A stretch of DNA of 64,000 bases from Hofstenia miamia (Eukaryota > Xenacoelomorpha > Acoela). The notes under the pieces were generated by a model. It was not told the DNA's origin and did not search any database. It saw nothing but the letters and a program-made list of their open reading frames with translations. How positions within the stretch are numbered: position 1 is the stretch's first letter; each line of letters starts with the position of its first letter. Positions 12,250-23,488 of this stretch are shown here, in pieces. Both the position numbers and the translations under genes were made by a program. The stretch covers positions 76,265 through 140,264 of the forward strand of contig SCFE01000079.1 of assembly GCA_004352715.1 (NCBI GenBank). Reading direction: 5' to 3'.

Positions 12250-12760
12250 AATTTTCCATAATTTTGAGAAGCTTACATGTATATTTTGGGAAAACTTTCA
12301 AAATCGCATTTTGCATTTTGTCAAAATTCATTGTAACATGTTTTATCATATCACAACTTTTTCAACCAATAATTATTTTTCATAAATTCAAATGTATTTC
12401 CATTGGCTGGTCAATCTATATATTCACTTCATTTCTTCAGATAAAATCATTATTCTTCTTCTACACAATTTCATCTCTCACTTTTGGCAATGTCTGTTGA
12501 AATGCTAGCATCNNNNNNNNNNNNNNNNNNNNNNNNNNNAATCGCATTTCGCATTTTGTCAAAATTCATTGTAACACGTTTTATCATATCACAAATTTTT
12601 CAACCAATAATTATTTTTCATAAATTCAAATGTATTTCCATTGACTGGTCAATCTATATATTCACTTCATTTCTTTGGATAAAATCATTATTCTTCTTCT
12701 ACACAATTTCGTCTCTCATTTTTGGCAATGTCTGTTGAAATGCTAGCATCTGGTTTGCTG
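12250..12760. repeat. About 210-bp direct duplication around a 27-N run
   Basis: The stretch from about 12,300 to 12,512 is repeated at 12,540-12,752 with only a few base changes, and the two copies are separated by N at 12,513-12,539. Each copy ends in the first codons of the downstream ORF (ATGTCTGTTGAAATGCTAG). Near-identity directly beside an N run suggests two unmerged overlapping contig ends rather than a biological duplication. Confidence 0.7.
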
Positions 12761-13279
12761 AGTAGCCTGTTTGATGATCTATGTACAACTCCACCACCCT
12801 CACATGGTTATAACTGACTAACTCAGGAGATGATCGCACCATCTGCGCCAGTTAAAGAAAAATGCAAGTCACAACACAAACAAAGACGTCCTACAGTCAA
12901 TAACAATGCGATTGTCTTCCCCATCCCTGAGATGAGTGAGGATGACAATGTTTTACAACGCTTAAACAATGTCAACTCCCAGCAGCTACTATCATCACAC
13001 ACTTTTTCAAACGCATGCCCTGCTAGCAAACTCCTGAAAAAACAATGGTTTACAATCGAAGATGCGGTGCATTTGAACACGAGATATGGTATCACAGTAA
13101 ATATTAAACTCAGCAATGGGCTTTATTATTTTCTTCCTAGACGTTATGTTAATGCACTCGGTGAAAATTGCAAGACTCTGGTAAATAAAAAACTTTTCCA
13201 CAATGATGATATGGGAACCTCAACTGGTGGTAATAATGTAAATTGGATTGTATTGGAGTTTAGCAAAATAATAATATAG
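12728..13279 (+). CDS. Element-borne hypothetical protein with one in-frame stop
   Basis: Starting from the ATG at 12,728 the frame runs 183 codons to a TAA, interrupted once by TGA at 12,815-12,817 (after residue 29). Without read-through, a 149-residue ORF starts at 12,830. The N-terminal part is polar and low in structure. The C-terminal 60 residues contain RYGITVNIKLSNGLYYFLPRRYV, a compact beta-rich core with an FLPRR motif. I recall similar short 'FLPxR' proteins of unknown function in invertebrate mobile elements, but I cannot confirm a family. It is the only ORF seen between the arms of this foldback element, although the gap may hide others. One stop and a poly-A-rich neighbourhood leave it unclear whether it is intact. 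Confidence 0.5.
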
Positions 13280-13926
13280 CTTTTGTTTTCATCATCACTT
13301 TTCCTCATGTAACACTATTATACTAATAAAAAATTATCAATTACAAAAAGACTTTACAAGTCTTCATTTATACATAAAACATGGTAATAAATAAATCAGA
13401 GTTTAAGAAAAATAGTAAAAATAATTCATCTGCTCTGTATTTCANGAGAGTTCCTCTTGTTTGTGTTGCGTAACTTTGGTGGTAGATTTTTTAGCATGGG
13501 ATTTGCTAACAGCTTTTGGAGTCATCATTAAATTTTAAATTGAAAAAATGTTCAAAGCACAAGTTATTTATTACAAACTTTTAGCATATAAGCCAATCAA
13601 AAAAAAATAATTTTATTAATTTGATCCAATCATCAACTAACATGATTACTTCATTTGCAAAAACGTTGTTAGATTATTATAAAATATCTGTTATGTGTGT
13701 ACACCCATATGTCTACTTTATCTTAATATCAATTTACCGTTTTCCAACGTGTCATATAAAGAACCATGTTTTTAGATTATAAAACTCTTGGTTTCCTCAT
13801 AACGTATTGTATCTAGGGGTTTATAGAATTACTTAACACTTTGCTAAGAGCCGAGAACCTGTTTTCATACCTTGGCTAAGAAAACTATTATCACAAATGT
13901 TTAAATTTTTCCATCCAGGGTTTCTT
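13280..13926. other. Non-coding interior of the foldback element
   Basis: No ORF. Includes a single N at 13,445. A candidate polyadenylation context (AATAAAAAATTATC) occurs near 13,324, about 45 bp after the ORF stop. Confidence 0.5.
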
Positions 13927-14926
13927 NNNNNNNNNNNNNNNNNNNNNNNNNNNNNNNNNNNNNNNNNNNNNNNNNNNNNNNNNNNNNNNNNNNNNNNNNN
14001 NNNNNNNNNNNNNNNNNNNNNNNNNNNNNNNNNNNNNNNNNNNNNNNNNNNNNNNNNNNNNNNNNNNNNNNNNNNNNNNNNNNNNNNNNNNNNNNNNNNN
14101 NNNNNNNNNNNNNNNNNNNNNNNNNNNNNNNNNNNNNNNNNNNNNNNNNNNNNNNNNNNNNNNNNNNNNNNNNNNNNNNNNNNNNNNNNNNNNNNNNNNN
14201 NNNNNNNNNNNNNNNNNNNNNNNNNNNNNNNNNNNNNNNNNNNNNNNNNNNNNNNNNNNNNNNNNNNNNNNNNNNNNNNNNNNNNNNNNNNNNNNNNNNN
14301 NNNNNNNNNNNNNNNNNNNNNNNNNNNNNNNNNNNNNNNNNNNNNNNNNNNNNNNNNNNNNNNNNNNNNNNNNNNNNNNNNNNNNNNNNNNNNNNNNNNN
14401 NNNNNNNNNNNNNNNNNNNNNNNNNNNNNNNNNNNNNNNNNNNNNNNNNNNNNNNNNNNNNNNNNNNNNNNNNNNNNNNNNNNNNNNNNNNNNNNNNNNN
14501 NNNNNNNNNNNNNNNNNNNNNNNNNNNNNNNNNNNNNNNNNNNNNNNNNNNNNNNNNNNNNNNNNNNNNNNNNNNNNNNNNNNNNNNNNNNNNNNNNNNN
14601 NNNNNNNNNNNNNNNNNNNNNNNNNNNNNNNNNNNNNNNNNNNNNNNNNNNNNNNNNNNNNNNNNNNNNNNNNNNNNNNNNNNNNNNNNNNNNNNNNNNN
14701 NNNNNNNNNNNNNNNNNNNNNNNNNNNNNNNNNNNNNNNNNNNNNNNNNNNNNNNNNNNNNNNNNNNNNNNNNNNNNNNNNNNNNNNNNNNNNNNNNNNN
14801 NNNNNNNNNNNNNNNNNNNNNNNNNNNNNNNNNNNNNNNNNNNNNNNNNNNNNNNNNNNNNNNNNNNNNNNNNNNNNNNNNNNNNNNNNNNNNNNNNNNN
14901 NNNNNNNNNNNNNNNNNNNNNNNNNN
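13927..14926. other. Assembly gap, 1000 N
   Basis: Exactly 1000 N inside the foldback element. All long 'ORFs' spanning it are artefacts. Confidence 0.99.
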
Positions 14927-15329
14927 TACAATGAATTTTGACAAATGCGATTTTGAAAGTTTTCCCAAAATATACATGTAAGCTTCTCGAAATTATGGAA
15001 AATTAGTTTGTAATATTATGTGTACATATCCTGAAAGGGGTTGTTATAATAAGGTTATATATAACGGAAATGGGATTTAAAAAATTTGAAATTAGTCATG
15101 CCAAAAAAACGGCCCTAACATGAATAAAAAATCTATTAAAAGCATTACTAATTGAAAATCCATTAGACGAACTTAAAAATATCTGCTGACGTCACTGAAA
15201 ATCATTAGCAGAGATGTCAACATTTGTCAAGTAGAATGACTCATTAATTAACATTTGCAAACACTCCCTTGATATCGCAGAGGTCAAAATGTCAGTTTGT
15301 GTAACCAAGCCTCGTCTTCTCTCACTACT

Positions 15330-15933
15330 TAGATGCAATATGAGAATTCAATAAGTATTTATTCTGAACAAATTAAAGTAGTCACAACAACAATTTTTAG
15401 TGAAAAACAAGCTTTGTAGCCTCCCAAGTGTACCATTAGAAGTGGCTCAAACAAAAATGGACCTATCAAATTGTTAGGAAGAAGCATCGTTAAATATTAA
15501 GGTGTTTTTACTGCCAAATACTGAACAATACAAAAATAGTTCGATAAACGGTCTGGCTTCTCATGTAGGAGTTAAAAATTCATGCAAACAGCTTTTTTCG
15601 AACTATATGAACAGGTTTCTGCAACTGCTACAAAACTGCATACTATCTGAAAATCTGTCATGCAAGATTTTATTGGCTAACACATACTGGTAAATGAACT
15701 TCAATTTCTTTTGTTGGCAATTTTGTACATTTAATATATTTTGTGTCAGCAAATGCACTTGAAATACATTTTTGCTACCAAAATTTCCAATAAACGGATT
15801 TCATTTTTTGCAATTGTGCACTTGTGGACAGACTTATGACATAGGAATTCAAATAAAATCATAAAATCAACCAGTTTTCTAACTAAAATATTAACATGAA
15901 ATCCGCGCTAAATATTAATTTAACCTAAATATA
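15330..15933. other. Intergenic; nothing recognised
   Basis: Contains a 63-codon open frame at 15,502-15,693 without a recognisable motif. It ends with the TA (15,932-15,933) that precedes the next Tc1-type terminus. Confidence 0.5.
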
Positions 15934-16074
15934 CTTCATTGCAAAAAAAATGAGACTCAACTTTTACATTTTTCAATATCTCGTTATTGATCGGTTCAAT
16001 AAGAAAACTGTAAAAGCCAATGTTGAAGTATGTGCAATGTTCCTACCACCATGCAGGTACCAGGTGGCCAATTA

Positions 16075-16300
16075 AATTCCGTTTTTCATTTTTCATTTTG
16101 ATCATTTGGAAAGATTAAATGCAAATTCGAAATTGAAAAACGGAAATAACCATATTACATTTTCACATTTCAAATCTCATTTTGCCAATTTCCATTTTTA
16201 AAATTTTTCAAAAATAAACAAAAATTGAAAAATGAAACTGAAAAATGAAAAACGAAAATGAAAAATGAAACATTTCAATTCCGTTTTTCATTTTCGTTTT
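16075..16300. repeat. Low-complexity palindromic block inside the deleted Tc1 element
   Basis: AATTCCGTTTTTCATTTT occurs at both edges (about 16,075 and 16,277). In between are multiple GAAAAATGAAA units, which are the inverse of the edge motif, so the block can fold on itself. Confidence 0.6.
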
Positions 16301-16321
16301 GGTTGTTATCATTCTTATGTA

Positions 16322-16552
16322 TGTATTATGCAGATGGCTGAATTTTGGAACAGGACGGTGCAATGCCCCACCGCAGGTTACCTGAAATCCTACAATGGCC
16401 CCCTTAATTCTCCAGACATTAATCCCGTGGAAAATGTCTGGAGGTATTTTAATGCTTATGTTGAGAAAAAATATCCTAAGACAACATTTAAACACAGAGA
16501 CAAGGACAAATTTGATGAAATTGATTTCCAGATGTTTATTGAAATGTATTGA
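16322..16552 (+). pseudogene. C-terminal fragment of a Tc1-like transposase
   Basis: The frame contains NSPDINPVENVWRYFNAYV, the motif around the third catalytic acidic residue of Tc1-type DDE transposases (SPDxNPxENxW), then a basic tail ending at TGA. The helix-turn-helix DNA-binding half and the first two Asp residues are absent. The fragment is unusually well preserved compared with the rest of the element. Confidence 0.75.
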
Positions 16553-16631
16553 AAACAACAGAAAGTTGATCTGATACGTTTGTTACAATTAAAAACAAAA
16601 TTTTTCCTGAGTCATTTTTTTTGCAATGAAG

Positions 16632-17159
16632 TATATTTTATAACAACAAAGATTTCTTACATTTAACATGAAGCAAAGGAAATCAAAGAAAATAAAACAG
16701 AAAAATCATAAATGATTAGATTGAATTCAGATGAATATTGTATTTATTATCCTGCATCAGCCAAAAAAATATTATTACAACAGTTAAGCAATCTTCATAT
16801 AACATCTCCAAGAGCAGATAATGATACTGTTGAAACAAGGAACATTTGTAACATATGCTTGATTGAAACACTAATTTGTACAAGGGCTTTGATAAGAAAC
16901 TTAAAATGCAGAGATTTCAATCTTTGTTCTCCTAATTGAAGAAATTTGTAATTTGCAATTCCTACTTGGAAACATATTCCTGTTGAATGACACCAATTAT
17001 AAGCACAAGCATTTTCAGATTCAATAACAGCTGTAATAAGGAATCCAAAAGAACTCAATAACTGGATTAAACTGTCTATTTTGAATCTCTCTTCAAAGTC
17101 GCCATTAGGAACTAGGATTCAAAAATAAAATATTAAGGAAACAACACTAAAAAAACTAC
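16632..17159. other. Intergenic; nothing recognised
   Basis: Open frames at 16,712-16,939 (plus) and 16,795-17,058 (minus) have no recognisable motif. Confidence 0.45.
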
Positions 17160-18440
17160 TACTGAGGTTGAAAATGGAGAAGCTGCTCAATTATGGTATG
17201 AGGCCGTTATTACATGCACAAAATCCAGGAAAATTAAAGAATTACATCTAATTCCTGGTCCAAACATTGAGCCTTTAGCCATAAAGGCAACTGCAGGAAA
17301 GCAATTTCAGCAATTGAAGGTTTTAAAATCAAAACATTGGAGAGAGAATTGATGTAGAAAATACTGATCCTATGCCTGTTAATTTTCAGTAGGTTGTTTT
17401 AGATTTCATTCAAAATTCTTCCAGTAACACAGCTGCGGTATGCTCAAAATTATGTGTCTAACATATATTTAATACAATTCATTGTCCTTCACCAGATTAG
17501 GTCAAACAGCTTTAAGTACCTTGGTAAGTTTGATAAATTTGCTTAAATGTGGGAATGCTCTATTAGCTGTTGTCCCACTTCTTTGTAGTGCAAATTAATT
17601 TGAATTGCTCCTAATCAGGTAGGAGTTTTCATTCCAATGGCTTATGAGGCAGTTATTTACAATTACACTTCAATCTAAAGACACTTACCAGCTGACACAA
17701 GCACAACATTTCTGCAAATCGATTTCTCAAGTGAGGGATTATTTTCCCGCGATTCTACAATTAGTCAACTACTGCTGTGGTAGTAAATCTTGGTTCACTT
17801 TTATAGAAGGTTTTATCAAGGTGGAGGCTGTTACACAAGGGAGATCCGTTATCTCCTTTACTTTTTGCATTGAAAATTTAACAATGGTAATGTTTTACTA
17901 AGACTATAGTTCTATTGTTGGTCCTATGAAAGTGTTTGCAACAACATTTAAGTTTATATCTAGGAAACTTGTTCAAATTGGTCTCAATCAATAAATATAG
18001 TCGTCAAATAAATTTTTTGACATTTTCTGTGTTCATGGCCCAATCAACTGAAAAACCAAAGGCTTAGTGATTCTTGGTGCATCTCTATCTGTAAGCCAGT
18101 CATTCCATGAAGACTTTTTTCTTAGCCATAGTAAGAATTGTCCAAAAATTGGTTTGTAATTTGAACAATCCTCCACTGGAACTGAAAGGTCTACCAAAAT
18201 TTGAAAACTCAGTCAATCCCAATCTCAATGACTTCCAACTAAATTGCATATTTGTCTTGGTGGACTCAGTATCCAAAATGTCTCTTCATATGTACCAAAT
18301 GCTTTTTTTGGGACTAATATCGAATTCAGAAATCAAGCATGCTTAATTGCAAAGTGTGAGGACCTTTTGAGTGATATTAATGCAAAGTGTGCTTCATGGC
18401 TGGGACATTCAAACAAGAGATGAGCATAGCCTGCTAATAT
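17160..18440 (+). pseudogene. Non-LTR reverse transcriptase, heavily degenerate
   Basis: The plus strand around 17,720-17,880 encodes YFPAILQLVNYCCGS and then a segment whose two neighbouring frames read VTQG and DPLSPLLFALK. Together they correspond to the well-known (T/Q)QGDPLxPLLF block of the RT palm, split here by a 1-nt shift. Upstream, about 17,515-17,640, stretches such as LINLLKCGNALL and GVFIPMA fit RT fingers. Downstream, near 18,300-18,420, fragments fit the region beyond the core. The YxDD motif was not found. I infer a decayed LINE polymerase of the class whose C-terminus is also present at 27,640-28,341. Many stops; not functional. Confidence 0.55.
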
Positions 18441-19096
18441 GTGGCAGTGATTTACAACATTGTGATGGCTAGTGCTAGAAATTAAACAACTTGTGGCGGC
18501 ATAAAAGCTATACAGATATCATGTTTTGTTTTAAGATTTAAAATCTCTAGGTTTTTCTCAAAAAAACTCTTTCTTGACTAAAATTAATTGACTTCACATA
18601 CAAAATATTAATAGTAATTTTTGCATATTTCATAGGAAATTGGATACTATTCTAAACAAATTGGGAGAATTCACAAAAAACCTAAGAAATTGTCTTTAGG
18701 CTTTTCTATGGATAATCCATTACAATAAAAACAATTCAGAAATATCCATCTTTTCCAACAAAGTTAAAAATCGACTTTGTTCTGTATTCCATGGTAAAAT
18801 TTTAATTTATTGCAGTGGTTTGTGGTAAAAAAGCACACATTGATGTGAAAATTTTTCTCTGCAGTAGAAATTTTTTTACAAAACATGTACTGTGCTCATC
18901 TCTAATTCAAATATACTTTTAATAACCAAAATTTCAATTGATTTAACAATTAATTAACAAAAGCAAATCATGGAAAAGTATGATAATCAGCTATGGCACA
19001 GAAAGCAGTCTGATGCAAAAATTAATCAAGACAAAGTCAGGTTGCTTAGCTGTTTTTATAACATAGTTGTGATTGGCTTTCAAGATTACAATTACT
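18441..19096. other. Intergenic; nothing recognised
   Basis: AT-rich, no supported ORF or array. The last six bases (ATTACT, 19,091-19,096) partly match ATTAGC after the far end of the next foldback element. Confidence 0.5.
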
Positions 19097-19440
19097 GCAC
19101 TTAGAAGAAAGGCAGGGGAGAGGTCACAAAATGACGTAATCACTGATTCATGTATATTGATAGGGGTTTGCAATGCAATCAAGTGACGATGTAATTACTG
19201 ACTCATTTTGAATGTTTGTGACATTTACAAGGCAAATTTACAATGATTTGTGTACATGGTATATTTGGTTACCTTGTTTGCACAAATTTTTGTGATGTAC
19301 ATGACATTGTTGGCTGGGGGGGGGTTACACTGCATTTCTGATGATACATTGTTGACTAACAATTTTCCCATCCATAAAAATTCCATACATATATATTGCT
19401 TAGCTAGCCTATGTGCAAATTTAATTCATTATTTGCCATA

Positions 19441-19735
19441 CAAAGGGCTACACTTTGTTTATCAAATATGTTGCTATCTCATTGTAAAAAATTCCACACA
19501 TTCTAATGATTAACATCCACAATCATTGTAATTTAATTCGTATTTTGGGAAATCTATACATTACATCTCGTTTTTCAAATATGCTGCTATTTCACTGTAG
19601 AAATTCCACATGTTCTAATGATTAACATCCACAATAATTGTAATAAATTCGTTTTTCAGGGGTCTACATATTGCATGCAAAGGGTTGCATTTTGTTTTTT
19701 TCCAATGTGCTGCTATTTCATTGTAAGAAATCCAT
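19441..19735. repeat. Tandem modules of about 122 bp in the left arm
   Basis: The block containing TTCTAATGATTAACATCCAC recurs about every 122 bp for roughly two and a half units. The inverse modules recur in the right arm (about 22,690-23,170), so the arrays are part of the inverted repeat. Confidence 0.65.
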
Positions 19736-20194
19736 GCAAATTATTCATTTTTTCCTAATATACAATATACAAAACAGAAAAAAATTTGCCATACTTAAAC
19801 ATTACAGGCATATGAAATATAGACTTACATGATAAAGCCAATTTTGTTTTCCAAATTAATTATACATGTGATGCTATTAGTAGTATTTATACATATATAT
19901 GCTGCATTCATTAATACACTATTATTACATTAGTTTTATGCAATTGTATTTTCTTTGCATTTTTTGGTTTATATGGATATTCAGAGGATTTACAAGTTTG
20001 CTGACTGTTACATCTTTTGTTAACTTTGCATGTTTTTCAGTTTATTTGGTTCACAGTCCTGAATGAAAATGTATTTTTCCAGGCAATTCACTGTTCTTCT
20101 AGTTGACATATTGCTACACACTTGATTCCCCTTTGCTAGATCTGATTTCCAATCATTAAATTAGTCAACTCCATGTTGAGATCACCTTTTAAAC

Positions 20195-20800
20195 ATACAA
20201 ATTCTTGTAAGTAGTGTATTATTGACATGTAAAAAATATAGTTGCATGGTATTTAGAAGATGGATCACCAAGAAATTTGAGAAAATTACAAAATATTAAT
20301 TTATAGGTGAAAAACAACATCTATAAAAAAGCTTAACCTCAGTATAAACTCTGCCATGACTTGAAAAATTAAATGCACATTCAGTTAATATCATCCTAAT
20401 GATACAACAAACCAACAATCAATGTGTATAATTTATAGTTTCAGTAAGCTACTAGTTAAAAGATAGGACATTTAAAATACATTTGTTTAAGCAAAATATT
20501 AAATGTAGCAAAAATTATTATAATTTAGTTTGAAGCAGTAATACAAAAACATATTGGATTTAAACATGAAATATTATAATATAGATAGTTATGAAAACAA
20601 AAGTATCATCATACCCTGCTATTCACATGTAGATGCATTTGAAACCCTAACACATTGCCTTCAATTTTTTGACATTTCAAGATTGCCTTCTAAACATACA
20701 AATGCTTGTAAATAGTGTATTATTCACATATAAAAATATAGGCAAATGATATTTTAAAGATAGATTGCTAAGAAATTTGAGAAAATTGCAAACTAATATT
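20195..20800. repeat. Dispersed direct repeat inside the foldback element
   Basis: About 110 bp beginning AAACATACAAATTCTTGTAA at 20,195 recurs near 20,692 with roughly 80 percent identity (AAACATACAAATGCTTGTAA, then AGAAATTTGAGAAAATT). Confidence 0.65.
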
Positions 20801-22340
20801 TTTTAAGCATAGGAGCTCTGCAATATCACAAATACAATTATTAATACATGCTCAATTAAAATAAAAGAGTAGAATCAGAAATATTAAAAACACATGAAAT
20901 ATTGCAAATTAGTACAAATGATGAAAACAAAGATATTAAATTCAGGGGATCAAAGGTGCACCAGTGTGTATATGTGTAGACATATTTTCAAGTTCTAAGC
21001 TAAAGGCCAAGCTTTACATTATTTTGAGATTGAAATCAATGCAAAGTATCAGCTTGCTAGGGCTAAAAATTCAGCTAAGATATTTCCACCATCACTTCAT
21101 TTTAGATTTTTGACTATAACTCCATGATAATATATGAATTGAACAAGTCAGTCAAAATGATATTAATTGGTTTAGACAAGTACTCTTTAACACCATGTTA
21201 CTCAAGATAGCAAAAAGCATAAAATTGCTTAAAATCACTTCAATTATTTATTGAAATAAGAAACTTAATAACTGTTCAAGGAATAAATTCACACTAGCAC
21301 TGCCACACAAATCCTGAGTCTTGAGTAAAAAACCCAAATTTAAACACATTTTGGTAAAATTCACTATAAATGTACATGTATAATAAAAAAAAGTGAAATC
21401 AAAGCATCCATTTGTAGCTGAGTATAAAACATGGTTAGATTGACCAAGCTTTCACTTCAATTTAATTTCATCAACTAAAAAAACCCCAAATTTGACATAT
21501 ACTTTAACATAACATGAAAGAAATGGCTTTCAAAATGCTAAGCATTGTCAACCATAAGGTAAAATGAATAGCTGAAACATGTCAATTTTCAATAGATATG
21601 ATTCATTAAACAGAACAAAGAACTCTAAAAAATACAATATTATTTCATTATTTATTTGCTGAATATTTTTTTTGTGAATTTCTTTGTTTTTACCAAATTC
21701 ACTTGATGGCATTTGAGAAGGAAAAAGAAATTTCCATTTTGTAAAATACTTTTAACCACTAGACCATACTATGTTTGAGTTTGATACACATTGGATATTG
21801 TAAACTGTTTACCAACTGGCAACTCATAAAGAGTTATATATTGTACACAGACTTCCTCTGAAACTGAATTAAGTTCACCAACTAGTGGAGGACATCATAT
21901 CTTCTCTTCTGTCTTTAACAAACATTTCACCTATGATGCAGGTCTTTTGCTGTTTTTTCTTGTTACCTTTGGTAATTGTACCTCAGCTTTTCTAATCATT
22001 GTTGATAGGCAAAAGAGTGATTAGAGCTAAAATTATCACACATTTATATCTAAGTCAATCAAAATAGTATTCCAGGGCTAATGTATTAACATGTAAAAGA
22101 ATGAATGTTAAAAGTGTATCCACCCTGTACAGCCTTTCAAAAGTGTAAATTGTGTTTTGTAATGTGTTTTATCCCTAATACACTGTTCAAGTATATTTTT
22201 ATTGGTTTCAAAAGCAAATAATTATAAAATTATGTATTTTAATAATACTTGTATTTTTCTTGAACAAATAAGTCTCCATGTTTTGAAATATCAATCAATT
22301 TTCATACAACCAACTAATTTCTTAATAATAATTATTTTGC
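20801..22340. other. Non-coding interior of the large foldback element
   Basis: No ORF above background, no catalytic motif, no array. If the element is mobile it depends on proteins supplied elsewhere. Confidence 0.55.
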
Positions 22341-23488
22341 ATTTTTGCAGGAGTTGACCAATTTAATGATTGGAAATTAGATCCAGTGAAGGGGAATTGA
22401 GTATGTAGCAATATGTCTACTAGAAGAACAGTGAATTGCCCTGAAAATCGCATTCTCATTTCTATGGCAACTACACAATATAATGGAAAAGACAACAACA
22501 GGACTGTGAGCAAGAATCATAAACCAAATAAACTGCAAAAAAAACGCAAAATCAAATCTGTCTAAACCAAAAATAAATGCAGAGAAAATATTCTTGTGTA
22601 AAACTAATATCATAATAGTGTATTAATGAAAGCATGTATATGTATAAATCCTACTTATACCGTTGCATGCATAATTTATTTGGAAAACGAAATTACCTTC
22701 ATGTAACTCTATATTTCATACACCTGTAATGTTTAAGTATGGTGAATATTTTCCCATTTTGTATTAGCGAAAAATGAATTAAACATGTGGAATTTTTTAT
22801 GGATAGGAAACATTGGCAAAAACGAAATACTTACAACAATTGCAAATATTAATCATTAGAATTATTTGGAATTTTTTACAATGAAAAAACAAAAGATGCA
22901 ATTTAAGTATGGTGAATATTTTTCCGTTTTGTATATGAGATATTAGTAAAAAACGCATTAATTGCTTGAAATGTTTACAATGAAATAGAAGCACATTTGA
23001 AAATAAACAAAATGTAACCCTTTGCATGTAATGTATAGACTCCCTGAAAAACAAATTAATTAAAACAATTATGTAATGTATAGATTTCCCAAAATACGAA
23101 TTAAATTACAATGATTGTGGATGTTAATCATTAGAATATGTGGAATTTTTTACAATGAGATAGCAACATATTTGATAAACAAAGTGTAGCTAGATGGCAT
23201 TGCAAACCCCTCGTCAATATCCATGAATTAGCAATTACGTCATTTTGTGACCTCTCCCCTGCCTTTCTTCCACTACTATTAGCACATCACTTAGTATATC
23301 AAAAACTAAAAAAGAAATACCATGTCCCAAAAGTACAGGCATATTAGATGTATTTGTAGAACATGCATTAGGATGAATAATTGTATTGTGAAAGCTACAT
23401 TGTCACTGATTTTAGAAGCTTCCTGATATGACAAACTTACATCTTTTGACAGGAATTGGGCAGGTGATATATTTTTACCAACTTGACA

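Larger units (their letters stand above)
11927..15329. mobile_element. Long-TIR foldback element with internal ORF, Polinton-type ends
   Basis: The left terminus is AGTAGTGAGAGAAGACGAGG at 11,927 and the right terminus is its inverse ending at 15,329. The arms are inverted copies for about 400 bp, including the shared block GACATTTTGACCTCTGCG or close variants. The same blocks appear in the 6.5-kb element, so the two are one family. Inside lie a repeated segment, a small ORF (12,728-13,279) and a 1000-N gap. Unlike its relative, the flanks are not a direct duplication (CATCTT left, TAGATG right). They are nearly inverse to each other, so either the two ends come from different insertions or the assembly joined them wrongly. 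Confidence 0.7.
15934..16631 (+). mobile_element. Internally deleted Tc1/mariner-type element
   Basis: The termini are CTTCATTGCAAAAAAAATGA at 15,934 and its inverse ending GCAATGAAG at 16,631, each flanked by TA. At about 700 bp it is under half the length of an autonomous Tc1 element. It retains only the C-terminal end of the transposase (16,322-16,552), so it is an internal-deletion derivative. A repetitive CATTTTTC/GAAAAATG block (16,075-16,300) occupies much of its left half. Confidence 0.75.
19097..23277. mobile_element. Large foldback element with about 1-kb arms, Polinton-type right end
   Basis: The right end, read inwards, begins AGTAGTGGAAGAAAGGCAGG. The left arm matches from AGAAGAAAGGCAGGGG (19,103), but its outermost 7-8 bases are altered. 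The first 20 bases of the right end are nearly those of the Polinton at 45.7 kb (AGTAGTAAAGAAAGGCAGGG). Inverted similarity continues inwards, including TGACGTAATC/GATTACGTCA-like blocks. The innermost part is the pair 20,080-20,180 and 22,345-22,440 (GGCAATTCACTGTTCTTCTAG and its inverse). The arms are therefore about 0.95-1.1 kb. The interior of about 2.1 kb has no supported gene. Possible degenerate 6-bp duplication: ATTACT left, ATTAGC right. Confidence 0.7.

Noticed and set aside
13891-14977. Long ORFs over the second large gap
   Set aside because: Made of N codons.
6474-23277. Idea that the AGTAGT-ended elements are Tc1/mariner relatives because the Tc1 element at 9,531 also starts CAGTAGTG
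   Set aside because: The Tc1 element has a TA duplication and short IR/DR ends. The foldback elements have arms of hundreds of bp and, where clear, a 6-bp duplication.
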